Positions 26,392 through 35,933 are shown, counted from the stretch's first letter. The stretch is DNA of 49,917 nt from Actinomycetota bacterium (GCA_018268675.1 JAFDWB010000062.1:1-49917), one strand, 5' to 3'. The notes: a model not told the origin generated them from the sequence alone. Made by a program: numbers and translations.

Positions 26392-26762
26392 CGGTCCGGG
26401 GCGCGCCCGCCACAACGCACGGGGACCGTCCCGTCGCGTGGTGGGAAACCGTCGGTAGGAGACGGAAACCAACCACCGAAGGCCGGGGGCTCCCCGGGCC
26501 GGCGCACGCCCGCGAGGCGGCAGCCGGCGGCCCGCCTCCGGCGTTTACGCCTTTCGCCGGCGATCTGCCTGGATCAGGTATGAAGGCGCGGTGCCTCACG
26601 TGATTGCCTGGTGTGGATTCGTTGGGGCCTGGCTGCTGGTCGCCGGGCCGCTCGACCAGGCGGTGCCGCCGGTCTGGTGGGTGCAGCGACGGCGGCTGTG
26701 CGGCGCGACCACCCGCCTGCGCATGGAGCGCCGCCGGCGACGACCCGCCCTCGACGGCTGAG
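26392..26762. other. Stretch with no convincing gene
   Basis: Frames open here in several phases but show no family similarity and end up Arg/Gly/Pro-rich, as expected of random GC-rich DNA. A small inverted repeat, ACCGTC/GACGG, lies near 26448-26465. The true start of the next gene is taken as ATG 26763. A promoter for it is probably somewhere in this stretch, but I cannot place it. Confidence 0.4.
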
Positions 26763-27626
26763 ATGGCGCCGCGCGAATGGGTAGAGCGGCTGGGCGCGGT
26801 GGCCCGCGGCGTCCGCGACGGCGACGAAGCCAAGGTCGTCGGCGCGGTCGAGGCCCTGAGCCGCCGCCACCGCCTGCTGGCGCCGCTGGCCCTGGTCGTC
26901 GGCGGCGTCGCGATCCTCTTCGGCAGCCTTCGCCTGCTGCTCTCCAACTGGCGCCTCACGGCGATCCAGATCCCACCCGCGATGTGGATCTGGGTGGCGA
27001 TGTACGACCTCCGCGCCCACGTCCTCCACGACAACACCGTGCACACGCTGACCGGCCCGGTGGTCATCCCCATCGTCGCCGCGATCATGGCGATCACCGC
27101 CGGCTGCTTCTACCTCAACGCGGTCTTCGGCTTCGCGATCAGCCAGGGCGGCAAGCCGGAACTCGGCCCGGCGATGCGGGAAGCGCGGCAGCACCTGGCG
27201 ACGATCCTGGCCGCCGGCGCCGTCGTCGGCCTCGCCCTCGGGCTGACGGTCACCGTCGTCACCCGCGCCCACCGGCCCTGGTTCGCGCTCACCCTGAGCA
27301 TCGTGATCGGCGTGATGATGGTCGCCTACGTCGCCGTCCCGGCGCGCCTGATCGGCATCGACACCGGCACCGTCTCCCGCCGCGACCGCCTCTCGGCGAG
27401 CGTCGTCAGCAGCGTCCTCGGCGCCGCCGTCAGCACCCCCGCCTACGTGATCGGCCGGGTCGGGCTGCTGATGATCGGCTCCCCGTTCCTCCGCTTCCCG
27501 GGGATCCTCGTCTACGCGCTCGGCTTCACCCTGCAGGCGGGCGCGACCAGCGCGGTCAAAGCGGTGAAGCTGGGGGCGAAGCTCGGCCGCCGCGACGCGC
27601 AGGCGACGGTGCGCGAGGACGTCTGA
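26763..27626 (+). CDS. Multi-pass membrane protein of unknown function
   Basis: A 287-residue protein with about six hydrophobic segments. Roughly they are LLAPLALVVGGVAILFG, WIWVAMYDL, VVIPIVAAIMAITAGCFYLNAV, ILAAGAVVGLALGLTVTVV, ALTLSIVIGVMMVAYVAV and VVSSVLGAAVSTPAYVIG. A soluble N-terminal helix of about 35 residues precedes them and a basic tail follows. ATG 26763 (MAPREWVERLG) is preferred because the longer upstream frame is Arg/Cys-rich nonsense. I do not recognise the family. It precedes an XRE-cupin regulator gene by 42 bases. Confidence 0.65.
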   Translation: MAPREWVERLGAVARGVRDGDEAKVVGAVEALSRRHRLLAPLALVVGGVAILFGSLRLLLSNWRLTAIQIPPAMWIWVAMYDLRAHVLHDNTVHTLTGPVVIPIVAAIMAITAGCFYLNAVFGFAISQGGKPELGPAMREARQHLATILAAGAVVGLALGLTVTVVTRAHRPWFALTLSIVIGVMMVAYVAVPARLIGIDTGTVSRRDRLSASVVSSVLGAAVSTPAYVIGRVGLLMIGSPFLRFPGILVYALGFTLQAGATSAVKAVKLGAKLGRRDAQATVREDV

Positions 27627-27668
27627 CTCGACGGAGGCCGGAGGCGATGAGATGATCGCCGCCGTTCC

Positions 27669-28247
27669 ATGAACAAACTCGACCTGGGCACACGACTGCG
27701 CGCGCTGCGCGCCGAGCGGGGACTCTCGCTCAGCCAACTGGAAGCGGCGACGCACATCTCGAGCTCCTTCCTCTCCCTGGTCGAGAGCGGCAAATCCGAC
27801 ATCACGATCAGCCGGCTGGTGCGGCTCGCCGACTTCTACGACGTCGAGCTGAGCGACCTGGTCGAGGGCCGGCGCTCCGACCGGCGCCCGATCGAGGTGA
27901 TCCGCGAGGGCGAAGGCAGCGTCCTCGCCTCGCGCGCCGAGGGGGTGGTGGCGCGCTTCCTCGGCCACTTCCGCTGGCAGCTCTCGCCGCTGATCGTCGA
28001 GTACGAGCCGGGCGGCGCCTTCGACGCCGTCGACGGCGAGCGGGCGGCGCGCGAGATGCTTCACCACCACGAGCTCTTCATCTACGTCGTCTCGGGGACC
28101 TTCGAAATCGAGGTGAGCGGGGAGGGCCCGGTGACGGTCAACCGCGGCGACTCGGTCCTGATCCGCGACGGCGCCGACCGCGTCGTCAACATCGGCCGCC
28201 GCCCCGGCCGGCTGCTGGCCGTCGGCGTCGCCGTCGGCGGGACCTGA
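27669..28247 (+). CDS. XRE-family regulator with C-terminal cupin domain
   Basis: A 192-residue protein. The helix-turn-helix spans about 6-60 (LGTRLRALRAERGLSLSQLE, SFLSLVESGKSDITISRLVRLADFY). A cupin barrel from about 100 to 190 carries a His-rich MLHHHELFIYVVSGTFEIEV motif that could bind a metal or small ligand. Such HTH-cupin proteins often control catabolic or stress genes in response to a metabolite. The ATG is 43 bases from the membrane-protein gene, so they may share a transcript. Confidence 0.92.
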   Translation: MNKLDLGTRLRALRAERGLSLSQLEAATHISSSFLSLVESGKSDITISRLVRLADFYDVELSDLVEGRRSDRRPIEVIREGEGSVLASRAEGVVARFLGHFRWQLSPLIVEYEPGGAFDAVDGERAAREMLHHHELFIYVVSGTFEIEVSGEGPVTVNRGDSVLIRDGADRVVNIGRRPGRLLAVGVAVGGT

Positions 28248-28285
28248 CGCCGCCCGGCGCCCGCCTTCCTTAGATTCCCCTGAGA

Positions 28286-29224
28286 GTGAGCTCCGCGGAA
28301 CTCGTCCGGGGGGGCTCCGAGGCGGAGCCCGTATGGCGCTTCGGCCACTGGCCGGCGGTCCGCCGCTGCGCGCTCGCGCTCTACTTCGCCGGCTTCGTCG
28401 TCTGGAGCTACACCTACGGGATCCCGGTCCAGCGCGAGCTGGTGGTCGCCTGGGTCTGCGGGGCGCTCGCCTGCGCCTGTCTCGGTCGCCACCCGCGGGA
28501 GATGCTGCAGCTCGTCTTCGACTGGGCGCCGATGGTGGTCGTCCTCGCCGCCTACGACATGACCCGCGGGCTCGCCGACAAGCTCGGCATCGGCGTCCAC
28601 TTCCTGCCGATGATCGACTTCGACCGCACGGTCTTCTTCGGCCAGACCCCGACCGAATGGCTGCAGCACCACCTCTACGACCCCCACGTCCTGAGCGCCT
28701 GGAACGTCGCCTTCACGCTCGTCTACACGAGCTACTTCATCACCCCGTTCGCCCTCGCGGGCTGGCTCTGGGCCCGCGACCGCCCCGCCTATCTCCGTTT
28801 CGTCAAGCGGCTCGTCTCGCTCTCGATCGCGGCCGTCGTCACCTACGTCCTCTTCCCGGCGGCGCCGCCCTGGTTGGCCGGGCAGGAAGGGCACCTCCAC
28901 GACGTGGCCCGGACCACCTCGGAAGGCTGGAAGATCATCGGGGTCGGCACCTCGATCCTCTTCTCCGAAGGGCAGGCCGCGGTCAACCTGGTCGCCGCGG
29001 TGCCCTCGCTCCACGCCGCCTTCACGATGCTGGTCGCGCTCACCGCCTGGGACATGATCCCGCGGCGCCGCGCGCGCCCGCTGGTGCTCCTCTATCCCGC
29101 CGCGATGGCGCTGACCCTGATGGCGACCGGCGAGCACTACTTCTTCGACATCCTGCTCGGCTGGGCCTACGCGGGGGTGACGCTGCTCGGCTGGTCGGCC
29201 TGGGAGCGGCGTCGAGTTCCATAG
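28286..29224 (+). CDS. PAP2-family membrane phosphotransferase (Aur1/Ipt1-like)
   Basis: A 312-residue polytopic protein. The PAP2 signature occurs as VPSLHAAFTM near 246-255 and ATGEHYFFDILLGW near 281-294, giving the two catalytic histidines and the aspartate of the inositol-phosphotransferase (Aur1-type) subgroup. About six to eight membrane helices surround them, with the active site facing outward. Actinobacterial relatives are linked to lipid head-group transfer or dephosphorylation. The substrate is not evident. The GTG start has a weak ribosome site, and the gene stops inside the promoter region of the MarR gene. Confidence 0.85.
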   Translation: MSSAELVRGGSEAEPVWRFGHWPAVRRCALALYFAGFVVWSYTYGIPVQRELVVAWVCGALACACLGRHPREMLQLVFDWAPMVVVLAAYDMTRGLADKLGIGVHFLPMIDFDRTVFFGQTPTEWLQHHLYDPHVLSAWNVAFTLVYTSYFITPFALAGWLWARDRPAYLRFVKRLVSLSIAAVVTYVLFPAAPPWLAGQEGHLHDVARTTSEGWKIIGVGTSILFSEGQAAVNLVAAVPSLHAAFTMLVALTAWDMIPRRRARPLVLLYPAAMALTLMATGEHYFFDILLGWAYAGVTLLGWSAWERRRVP

Positions 29225-29243
29225 TTTTTCTATCTTGTCGGAG
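29221..29243 (+). promoter_or_regulatory. MarR promoter with ATAG-N5-CTAT palindrome, probably leaderless
   Basis: ATAG, TTTTT and CTAT (29221-29233) overlap a TATCTT -10 candidate (29231-29236). That -10 is followed 7 bases later by the GTG start of the MarR gene. A self-bound repressor would cover the -10 box. Confidence 0.45.
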
Positions 29244-29704
29244 TGAACTCGGCTCCGTCCGACCGCGCCGCGGCGATCGACCTGGTCGCGAGCACCCTGC
29301 TCGGGCGCGCCGCACGCCTCACCCGCCTGCTGATGCGGAGCGGCGCCCACAGCCTCTCGCGGACCGAGGTCGGCGTCCTCTCGACCCTCTCCGACGGCCC
29401 CCGCCGGATCACCGAACTGGCCCAGACCGAGGCGCTCGCTCAACCAACCGTCACCCAGCTGATCGACAAGCTCGAGGGGCGCGGGCTGGTCGCCCGCGCG
29501 CGCTCGGGTGAGGACGCGCGCGTGGTCCTGGTCGCGGCCACCGCCGCCGGGGCCGAGCGCCTGGAGGAGGTCAGGGCCGAGGTCCGCGCCAGCATGCGCG
29601 AGGCGCTCGCCGACCTTCCCGATGCCGAGCTGACCGAGCTCGCCCACGCGGCCGAGACCCTCGGGGGGCTGATCGAGAAGCTGCAGCCCGCCCGCGACGC
29701 ATGA
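29243..29704 (+). CDS. MarR-family transcriptional regulator
   Basis: A 153-residue winged-helix repressor. The recognition region ITELAQTEALAQPTVTQLIDKLEGRGLVAR and the wing RARSGEDARVVLVAATAAG are canonical MarR, and flanking helices form the dimer interface. The GTG start lies just after the -10 box. The stop overlaps the MFS start by 4 bases (ATGA), making a classic MarR-efflux pair in which the pump's substrate would relieve repression. Confidence 0.94.
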   Translation: MNSAPSDRAAAIDLVASTLLGRAARLTRLLMRSGAHSLSRTEVGVLSTLSDGPRRITELAQTEALAQPTVTQLIDKLEGRGLVARARSGEDARVVLVAATAAGAERLEEVRAEVRASMREALADLPDAELTELAHAAETLGGLIEKLQPARDA

Positions 29705-31167
29705 GCGCCACGCGCCGCGCCCGGCTCCTGCCCGGAGCGCTGGTCTCGATGGTGATGGTCACCGGGATCATCTCCTCGCTCGGCGCGCCGCTGATCCCGA
29801 GCATCAGCGCGGACCTCGGCGTGTCCCTCAGCGCGGCCCAGTGGTCGCTGACCGCGACCCTGCTGGTCGGCGTCGTGTCCGCGCCGATCATGGGACGGCT
29901 GGCCGACGGGCCGCGGCGCCGCGAGGCCCTGCTCGGCAGCCTCCTGGTCGTCACCGCCGGCAGCGTGATCGCGGCGCTCGCTCCGAGCCTCGCGGTCCTC
30001 GTCGCCGGACGGGCGATGCAGGGCCTCGGCCTCGGCCTGGTGCCGCTGGGGATGGCGGCGGCGCGCGACGAGCTGCCGGCGGCGCAGGTCCCCGGCGTGA
30101 TCGGGCTGCTCTCGGTCGCGGGCGCGGCGGGGGTCGGGGCCGGCTACCCGATCTCCGGCCTGCTTGCCGGGATCGACCTCTCGGCGGCCTTCTGGTTCGG
30201 CGCGGTGGCGTCGTCGCTGGCCCTGGCGCTCGCCTTCGTCTTCGTCCCCTCGACCGCGGGGCGGCCGCCCGCGCCGCTCGACGCGGTCGGCGCGGCGCTG
30301 CTGACGGGCGGCCTCGCGGCCCTGCTGATCGCGATCGCCGAGGGGAGCGGCTGGGGTTGGGGCGCGGCGCCGACGGTCGTCCTCTTCCTCGCCGCGATCG
30401 CCTCGCTCGGCATCTGGGCGGCCCAGCAGCTGCGCGTCGCCGAGCCGCTCGTCGACCTGCGCCTCGCCCGCCACCCGGCGGTGCTGACCGCCGACGTCTG
30501 CGCGACCGTGCTCGGCGTCGCCATGTACATGTTCCTCTCCGCCGCCAGCGAGTACGTGCAGACGCCGAGCACGCTCGGGTACGGGTTCTCCGCCTCGGTG
30601 GTCGTCGCCGGGCTCTGCCTGGTCCCCTTCTCGGTGGTCAGCGTCGTCGGCTCGCGCGCCCTGCCGCTCTCCACCCGGCTGCTCGGCAAGCGGAACCTGC
30701 TGCCGGTCGGCTCGCTGGTGATCGCCGCGGGCGGCCTCGTCTTCGCCCTCTTCCACGTTCACCTGTGGAGCGCCTTCGCGATGATGGCGGTGCTCGGGCT
30801 CGGCTTCGGGCTCACCTTCGCGGCGATCCCGGGGATGATCGTCGGCGCCGTGCCGGAAAGCGAGACCGGCAGCGCGACCGGCTTCTACCAGGTGGTCCGC
30901 TACATCGGCTTCTCGCTCGGGAGCGCGATCGCCGCGTCGCTGCTCGCCTCGGCGACCCCGGCCGGGAGCCGCCTTCCCGGCCTCTCCGGCTACACGGCGA
31001 TCGTCTGGACCGGGATCGCGATCTGCGTCGCCGCCGCGGCCCTCGCCTGGCTGCTGCCGCGGCGCGGCGCGGGGGCCGCGCGCGAGCCGGACGCCGCCGA
31101 GCTCCGCCGCGAGGAGGAGGAAGCCGAGCTCGCGAGCGCCGGCCTGCCGGGGGTCGGAGCCGACTGA
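29701..31167 (+). CDS. MFS drug:proton antiporter (DHA2-like)
   Basis: A 488-residue protein with about 14 hydrophobic segments. The first half carries AAQWSLTATLLVGVVSAPIMGRLADGPRRR, which is motif A after helix 2, and VLVAGRAMQGLGLGLVPLGMA, motif B. A C-terminal acidic tail (REEEEAELASAG) is cytoplasmic. Co-translated with the MarR regulator, it is probably an inducible exporter of a toxic small molecule. A second, unrelated MFS gene begins 25 bases downstream. Confidence 0.9.
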   Translation: MSATRRARLLPGALVSMVMVTGIISSLGAPLIPSISADLGVSLSAAQWSLTATLLVGVVSAPIMGRLADGPRRREALLGSLLVVTAGSVIAALAPSLAVLVAGRAMQGLGLGLVPLGMAAARDELPAAQVPGVIGLLSVAGAAGVGAGYPISGLLAGIDLSAAFWFGAVASSLALALAFVFVPSTAGRPPAPLDAVGAALLTGGLAALLIAIAEGSGWGWGAAPTVVLFLAAIASLGIWAAQQLRVAEPLVDLRLARHPAVLTADVCATVLGVAMYMFLSAASEYVQTPSTLGYGFSASVVVAGLCLVPFSVVSVVGSRALPLSTRLLGKRNLLPVGSLVIAAGGLVFALFHVHLWSAFAMMAVLGLGFGLTFAAIPGMIVGAVPESETGSATGFYQVVRYIGFSLGSAIAASLLASATPAGSRLPGLSGYTAIVWTGIAICVAAAALAWLLPRRGAGAAREPDAAELRREEEEAELASAGLPGVGAD

Positions 31168-31192
31168 GCCGCCGGCGTGCGACGCTGGTGGG

Positions 31193-32401
31193 ATGGCCTC
31201 CGACACCGTCGCGCAGCCGAGCCACGGCCTCGCCGCCTACCGCCGCGTCCTCGCGGCCCCGCGGGTGCGGTCCCTGGTGGTCCTCGCCACGGTCGCGCGG
31301 ATGCCGATCGGGATGGGCGCGGTCGCTCTCATCCTCTTCGTCCACGACCAGTTGCACTCGTTCGGCAGCGCCGGGGTCGTGGCGGGCGCCTACACGATCG
31401 GGCTGGGCGTCACCGGGCCGATGCTGGCGAGGCTGATCGACCGGCGCGGCTCGCGGCTTGTCGTCGTGCCTGGCGCGCTGGTCGCCTTCGCGGCCCTGGT
31501 GGTGACGGTGCTGCTCGGGATCGCCGGTGCCGGGACGATCCCGCTGGCCGCGGCAGCCTTCCTCTCCGGGGCGACGAACCCGCCGGTCGGCGGCATCCTC
31601 CGGCAGCGCTGGCCCGAGCTCGTCGGCCCGGGCGAGCTCCACACCGCCTATGCCCTCGACGCGGTGATGATCGACCTCGTCTTCATCGGCGGCCCGCTTC
31701 TCGCCGGGGTCTTCGCGGCGACGGCGGGTCCGGCGACGGGGCTGATCGTCGCGGGCGCGCTCGGCGTGGTCGGCGCCGCCGGGTTCGCCCGCCTCTCGAC
31801 CGTGCCCGCGGGCAGCAACCCGGACGCCGAGCGCCACTGGCTCGGCGCGCTCGCCTCGCCGACGCTGCGCCTGCTCGTCTTCTCCGGGGTGCCGATGGCC
31901 GGCACCTTCGGCGCCCTGGACGTCACCTTGCCCGCCTTCGGGGCGCACCATGGCGCCGCCGCGCTCGGTGGCCCGTTCACGGCGGCGCTGGCGGTCGGCT
32001 CGGGGATCGGGGGCATTCTCTACGGCAGCCGTCACAACCTGCTCGGCCCGCCGCGGCGGGCGCTGGTCGCCCTCGGGGCGTTGATGGCGCTCACCTGCGT
32101 GCCGCTGATCGGCGCCCAGACGGTTGCCGAGATGTTCGTCTGCGCGGCGCTCGCCGGCATCTGCGTGGCGCCCCAGGTCACGGTCCGCAACCAGATCGCG
32201 CAGGGCAGCCTGATCGCCGGCACGGCGACCGAGGCATTCACCTGGCTGACCTTGGCGACGACCGTGGGCGCGAGCATGGGCTCGGCGATCGTCGGCCCGC
32301 TGGTCGAGGTGGCGGGCTGGCGGGCCGGGGCGGTGGTCGCCGTCGCCCTCCCGGCCGCGGCCACCCTGGTCCTGTTGGCGCGCCGCGACGTGATCGAGTG
32401 A
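31193..32401 (+). CDS. MFS transporter (DHA1-like, 12 helices)
   Basis: A 402-residue protein with about twelve membrane segments and the motif-A-like loop ARLIDRRGSRLVVVPG after helix 2. The short N-terminus and IGMGAVALILFVHDQLHSFGSAGVVAG segment resemble actinobacterial MFS proteins of unassigned substrate. It follows the DHA2 pump by 25 bases and is probably in the same transcript. Two adjacent pumps of different classes behind one MarR is unusual but not rare. Confidence 0.87.
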   Translation: MASDTVAQPSHGLAAYRRVLAAPRVRSLVVLATVARMPIGMGAVALILFVHDQLHSFGSAGVVAGAYTIGLGVTGPMLARLIDRRGSRLVVVPGALVAFAALVVTVLLGIAGAGTIPLAAAAFLSGATNPPVGGILRQRWPELVGPGELHTAYALDAVMIDLVFIGGPLLAGVFAATAGPATGLIVAGALGVVGAAGFARLSTVPAGSNPDAERHWLGALASPTLRLLVFSGVPMAGTFGALDVTLPAFGAHHGAAALGGPFTAALAVGSGIGGILYGSRHNLLGPPRRALVALGALMALTCVPLIGAQTVAEMFVCAALAGICVAPQVTVRNQIAQGSLIAGTATEAFTWLTLATTVGASMGSAIVGPLVEVAGWRAGAVVAVALPAAATLVLLARRDVIE

Positions 32402-32444
32402 GCGCGTCGTTGACAGGCGGGGACGCGCCCGCCAGGATCGGCGC

Positions 32445-32843
32445 ATGTCCGACATGGTCAAGGTCGATCCCACGGCCTCGCTCGGCTCCTCCTACGCCGC
32501 CGCCCTGGCGCTGAAGGACTTCGACCGGATCCTCGAGCTGCTGCACCCGGAGATCGACTTCCGCGCCCTGACCCCGCGCCGTTTCTGGGAGGCCTCGGAT
32601 CCGGAGGAGATCGTCGCCGGCGTGCTGCGCGTGTGGTTCGAAGACAGCGACGAGATCATCTCGATGGAGCAGTTGGAAACCGACGCCTTCGCCGACCGGG
32701 AGCGGGTCGGCTACCGCTTCCTCGTGCGCAACCCGGAAGGCCTCTTCGAGGTCGAGCAGCAGGCCTACATCGGCGAGCGCGACGGCCGGATCGGCTGGAT
32801 GCGCACGGTCTGCTCCGGGTTCCGGCCGGTCGAGGGGGAGTGA
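32445..32843 (+). CDS. SnoaL-like/NTF2-fold protein
   Basis: A 132-residue cone-shaped alpha+beta (NTF2-like) protein. The N-terminal helices (SSYAAALALKDFDRILELLH) lead into PEIDFRALTPRRFWEA and VLRVWFEDSDEIISME, and the later beta strands include VGYRFLVRNPEG. Such proteins include hydroxysteroid isomerases, polyketide cyclases and many orphan members. No catalytic set is obvious. ATG 32445 and ATG 32454 are both possible. The stop directly abuts the GTG of the methyltransferase gene, so the two are a pair. Confidence 0.75.
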   Translation: MSDMVKVDPTASLGSSYAAALALKDFDRILELLHPEIDFRALTPRRFWEASDPEEIVAGVLRVWFEDSDEIISMEQLETDAFADRERVGYRFLVRNPEGLFEVEQQAYIGERDGRIGWMRTVCSGFRPVEGE

Positions 32844-33713
32844 GTGGCGGACGTCGCCGCCGCCAACGAGGAGTCGCGGGACGCCTGGAGCGGGCCCCTC
32901 TTCGAGCGCTTCGTGCGCTTCCGTCCCTACGTCGCCGAAGGGCTCGGGGCGCACGGCGAGGTGGCGATGGCGGTGCACCCACCGGCCGCGGGCGCGCGGG
33001 TCCTCGACATCGGCTGCGGCTTCGGCGACACCACGCGGCGCCTGGCGGCGCTGGTCGGGGGTGAGGGGGAGGTGGTCGGCGTCGACGTGTCGGAGCCGTT
33101 CGTCGAGCTGGCGCGCGAGGAGGCGGCGGCGATGGGCGTCGCCAACGTCGAGTACCGGCTCGGCGACGTCCAGGTGGCCGACCTCGGCGGCCCCTACGAC
33201 TACGCCTTCTCGCGGATGGGCGTGATGTTCTTCGCCAACCCGGTGCAGGCGCTCGGCAACATCCGCGAGGCGATGAGTCCGGGCGGCCGCGTCTGCTTCG
33301 TGGTCTGGCGGCGCAAGCTCGACAACTCCTGGGTCCACGAGGCCGAGCGGGTCGTCGAAGGCTACCTCGAGCACCCGGAGAAGTCCGAGGAGCCGACCTG
33401 CGGCCCGGGTCCCTTTTCGATGGCCGACGCCGATGTCGTCACCGAACAGCTCCGCATCGCCGGCTTCGAGCAGATCGAGCTGCGCCGCTGCGACCTGCCG
33501 CTCCGCATGGGCGCCGACCTCGACGGCGCCGTCGACCTGGTGATGGCGATCGGCCCCGCCGGCGAGGTCCTCCGCCTCTGGGGCGATCGCGCCGACGAGC
33601 TCCGCCCCCGCATCGCCGCCGATGTCCGCGCGGCCCTCGAGCAGTTCGAGACCCCCGAGGGAATCGAGGCCCCGTCCTCGACCTGGATCGTCTCGGCCGT
33701 CGCGCCGGGGTAG
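32844..33713 (+). CDS. SAM-dependent class I methyltransferase
   Basis: A 289-residue Rossmann-type methyltransferase. Motif I is VLDIGCGFGDTTRRLA (about 53-68), the acidic loop is VVGVDVSEPFVELARE, and motif IV is YDYAFSRMGVMFFANP. The post-motif region SPGGRVCFVVWRRKLDN is typical of UbiE/Coq5-like and small-molecule methyltransferases. It starts with GTG immediately after the SnoaL-like gene. The pairing suggests a small natural-product or lipid tailoring step, which I infer only from neighbourhood. Confidence 0.88.
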   Translation: MADVAAANEESRDAWSGPLFERFVRFRPYVAEGLGAHGEVAMAVHPPAAGARVLDIGCGFGDTTRRLAALVGGEGEVVGVDVSEPFVELAREEAAAMGVANVEYRLGDVQVADLGGPYDYAFSRMGVMFFANPVQALGNIREAMSPGGRVCFVVWRRKLDNSWVHEAERVVEGYLEHPEKSEEPTCGPGPFSMADADVVTEQLRIAGFEQIELRRCDLPLRMGADLDGAVDLVMAIGPAGEVLRLWGDRADELRPRIAADVRAALEQFETPEGIEAPSSTWIVSAVAPG

Positions 33714-33741
33714 TCCGGCTGCCGCCCGGCGGCGCGCCCGT

Positions 33742-33807
33742 ACCAGGGAGCCCCGGCCTTCCGGTGTTCCTTACTTGCACATACGCCAAGTAAGGAACAC
33801 CGCAGGG
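33742..33807. repeat. Dispersed hairpin family 2, copy B
   Basis: A 66-base unit matching 16055-16120 at 62 positions. Its core, CGGTGTTCCTTACTTG and CAAGTAAGGAACACCG, is a perfect 16-base stem with a 9-base loop. It lies between the convergent methyltransferase and FadH-type genes, two bases beyond the latter's stop. Confidence 0.88.
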
Positions 33808-33809
33808 CG

Positions 33810-35933
33810 TCAGCCGGCCCCGCCCCCCGAATCAACGCCCGGACGCTCCGCCCCCGCCAGCTCGTACGCCGCGCGGAGGCCTTCGGCGAAGGCGCGGACG
33901 GCATTGAGCTCGGTGGGGCTCTCGGCGCCGCCGACGACGCGGTGGGGGATCTGGAGGCGTTCCAGGAGGGGGCGGAGGTCGTCGCGGCGCTCTTGGCCTG
34001 CGGCGATCACGACTCGGTCGGCGGGGATCAATTCGAAGGTCCCGTCCTCCAGCTCGATCTCGACCCCGTGCGGGGTGATCTGACGGTAGGTGAGGTTGGT
34101 GCGCGTCTCGACCCCCGCGTGCTTCAGCGCGTCGATCCAAACCCAGCGCGTCGTGCGGCCGATCCCCGCGCCGATTCGGCCCGAGCGGCGCATCAGCGTT
34201 ACACGCGTCCCATTGGTCAAATCTTTGGTGTGGAGAGAAACTCGGTCTATACGCGAGTAAGTCCCCACGGGAGCCGGAGCGACTCGGTAGCGCTCGAAGA
34301 AATCGGCCGCATCGGCGGGTTCGTGCGTCAGTAGGTGCGCCAAGTCGACGCCGATGCCGCCGGCGCCGACGATCGCCACGGAGCGGGCGTCGCCGAGGCC
34401 GGCCTCGAACGCCTCGGCGTAGTCGACGACGTGGGGGAGGGACGAGCCGGGGATGTCGACCGCGCGAGGGTGGACGCCGGTGGCGAGGACGACGCCGGCG
34501 CAGTCGGCGATCACGTTGGCGTCGTGCTCGTGAACCTCATGGCCGAGGTGGATGCGCACGCCGAGGCGCGCGAGCTCGGATTCGAAGTAGGCGATCGTCG
34601 CCCCGTAGTCCTCCTTGCCGGGAACGAGCCGCGCCCAGCGGAACTGGCCTCCCAGCTCCTCGCGCGCCTCGTAGAGATGGACCGCGCCCCCGAGCGCCGC
34701 CAGCGCCCGCGCCGCCTCCATCCCCGCCGGCCCGCCGCCGATCACGGCGAATCTTTTCCTCTGTGCGGGAGACGCGTCGACCCCGAACTCGACCTCGTAT
34801 CCCGCCCGCGGATTCACGAGGCACGACACGCGCTCCCCCACGATCGAGCGATCGATGCACGCCTGATCGCAGGAGATGCACACGTTCACCGCTCCGGCTT
34901 CCCGTCCCTTCGCCACGATCCGTGGATCGGCCAAAAAGGGCCGCGACATCGAAACCAGATCGACGCCTCCCCCCGCGAGCACGACCTCCGCGTCTCGCAG
35001 CCGATTGATCCTGTTCCCCGCAATCACCGGCACCGCCGCCGTAGCCGCCGTAGTGGCGGCAGTGCCGGTGATCGAGGTCTTCAGTCCTTCCGCCCAACCC
35101 ACAAACGCCCCCGCCGGCACTGCCCCCTGCACCGTCGGCACCCCCGATTCGTGCCACCCGACCCCGACGTTCAACGCGTCGACCCCCGCCGCGACGAGCG
35201 CCGCCGCGAACGCCTCGACCTCCTCCCAAGGCCGTGCCTCGGGCATCAACTCCGCCCCCGTCATCCGGAAGAGGACCGGGAAGCCGTCCCCGACCGCCTC
35301 GCGCACCGCCGCCGCGATCTCGATCCCGAAGCGCATCCGCCGCTCCGCGTCGCCGCCCCAGGAGTCGTCGCGGAGGTTGGTCACCGGAGAGAGGAACTGG
35401 TCGACCAGGTACCCCTCGGAGCCCATCACCTCGACCGCGGCGAAGCCGAGCTCCCGCGCCAGCGCCGCCCCCGCCGCGAACTCCGCGACCACCTCCCACA
35501 CCTCGTCCTCGCCGAGCGCCCGCGGCTCGACCCGCGACACGCGGCTCGCCACCGCCGAGGGCGCGACGACCTCCCCGGGCGAGTCGCCGAGCGCGTAGCG
35601 CCCGGCGTGGAAGAGCTGCAGGGCGATCCGCGCCTCGGTCCCCTCCGTCGCCCCCGCGACCTCGCTGAGCGCCCGTCGCGCGCCCTCCGTGCCGAGCACC
35701 CCGTAGCTCGCGTCCGCCGCCGCGTCCGCCGACACCGCCCAGCCCCCGGTCACGATCAGCCCCGCGCCGCCGAGCGCGCGCTCGCGGTAGAACGCCGCCA
35801 GCCGCCTGCCGGCGTCGGCCGCCCCCTCGACCCCGAGGTGCATCGACCCCATCACGATCCGGTGCGGGAGCCGCAGGCCGCCGATCGCGATCGGCGCGAA
35901 GATGTGGTCGAGCGCGGCGCCCGGCTCAGGCAT
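33810..35933 (-). CDS. 2,4-dienoyl-CoA reductase, FadH type (FMN/FAD/4Fe-4S)
   Basis: A 707-residue, two-part flavoprotein. The N-terminal Old-Yellow-Enzyme barrel has Y175 in [14 protein letters not shown] and H261 in [10 protein letters not shown], equivalent to the catalytic pair of E. coli FadH. The iron-sulfur cysteines C352, C355, C359 and C371 follow in [15 protein letters not shown] and SCLVNPRA. The FAD/NADPH half starts at [10 protein letters not shown] (399-408). A low-complexity insert ([15 protein letters not shown], about 287-301) is absent from E. coli FadH. It reduces conjugated dienoyl-CoA with NADPH. Its ATG overlaps the SDR stop by 8 bases. In this operon it probably reduces a cyclohexadiene-carbonyl-CoA intermediate. 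Confidence 0.88.
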   Translation of the reverse strand: MPEPGAALDHIFAPIAIGGLRLPHRIVMGSMHLGVEGAADAGRRLAAFYRERALGGAGLIVTGGWAVSADAAADASYGVLGTEGARRALSEVAGATEGTEARIALQLFHAGRYALGDSPGEVVAPSAVASRVSRVEPRALGEDEVWEVVAEFAAGAALARELGFAAVEVMGSEGYLVDQFLSPVTNLRDDSWGGDAERRMRFGIEIAAAVREAVGDGFPVLFRMTGAELMPEARPWEEVEAFAAALVAAGVDALNVGVGWHESGVPTVQGAVPAGAFVGWAEGLKTSITGTAATTAATAAVPVIAGNRINRLRDAEVVLAGGGVDLVSMSRPFLADPRIVAKGREAGAVNVCISCDQACIDRSIVGERVSCLVNPRAGYEVEFGVDASPAQRKRFAVIGGGPAGMEAARALAALGGAVHLYEAREELGGQFRWARLVPGKEDYGATIAYFESELARLGVRIHLGHEVHEHDANVIADCAGVVLATGVHPRAVDIPGSSLPHVVDYAEAFEAGLGDARSVAIVGAGGIGVDLAHLLTHEPADAADFFERYRVAPAPVGTYSRIDRVSLHTKDLTNGTRVTLMRRSGRIGAGIGRTTRWVWIDALKHAGVETRTNLTYRQITPHGVEIELEDGTFELIPADRVVIAAGQERRDDLRPLLERLQIPHRVVGGAESPTELNAVRAFAEGLRAAYELAGAERPGVDSGGGAG

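Noticed and set aside
26392-26762. A possible riboswitch or N-terminal extension before the membrane protein gene
   Set aside because: I could not match any riboswitch consensus, and the extended frame is Cys/Arg-rich without similarity.
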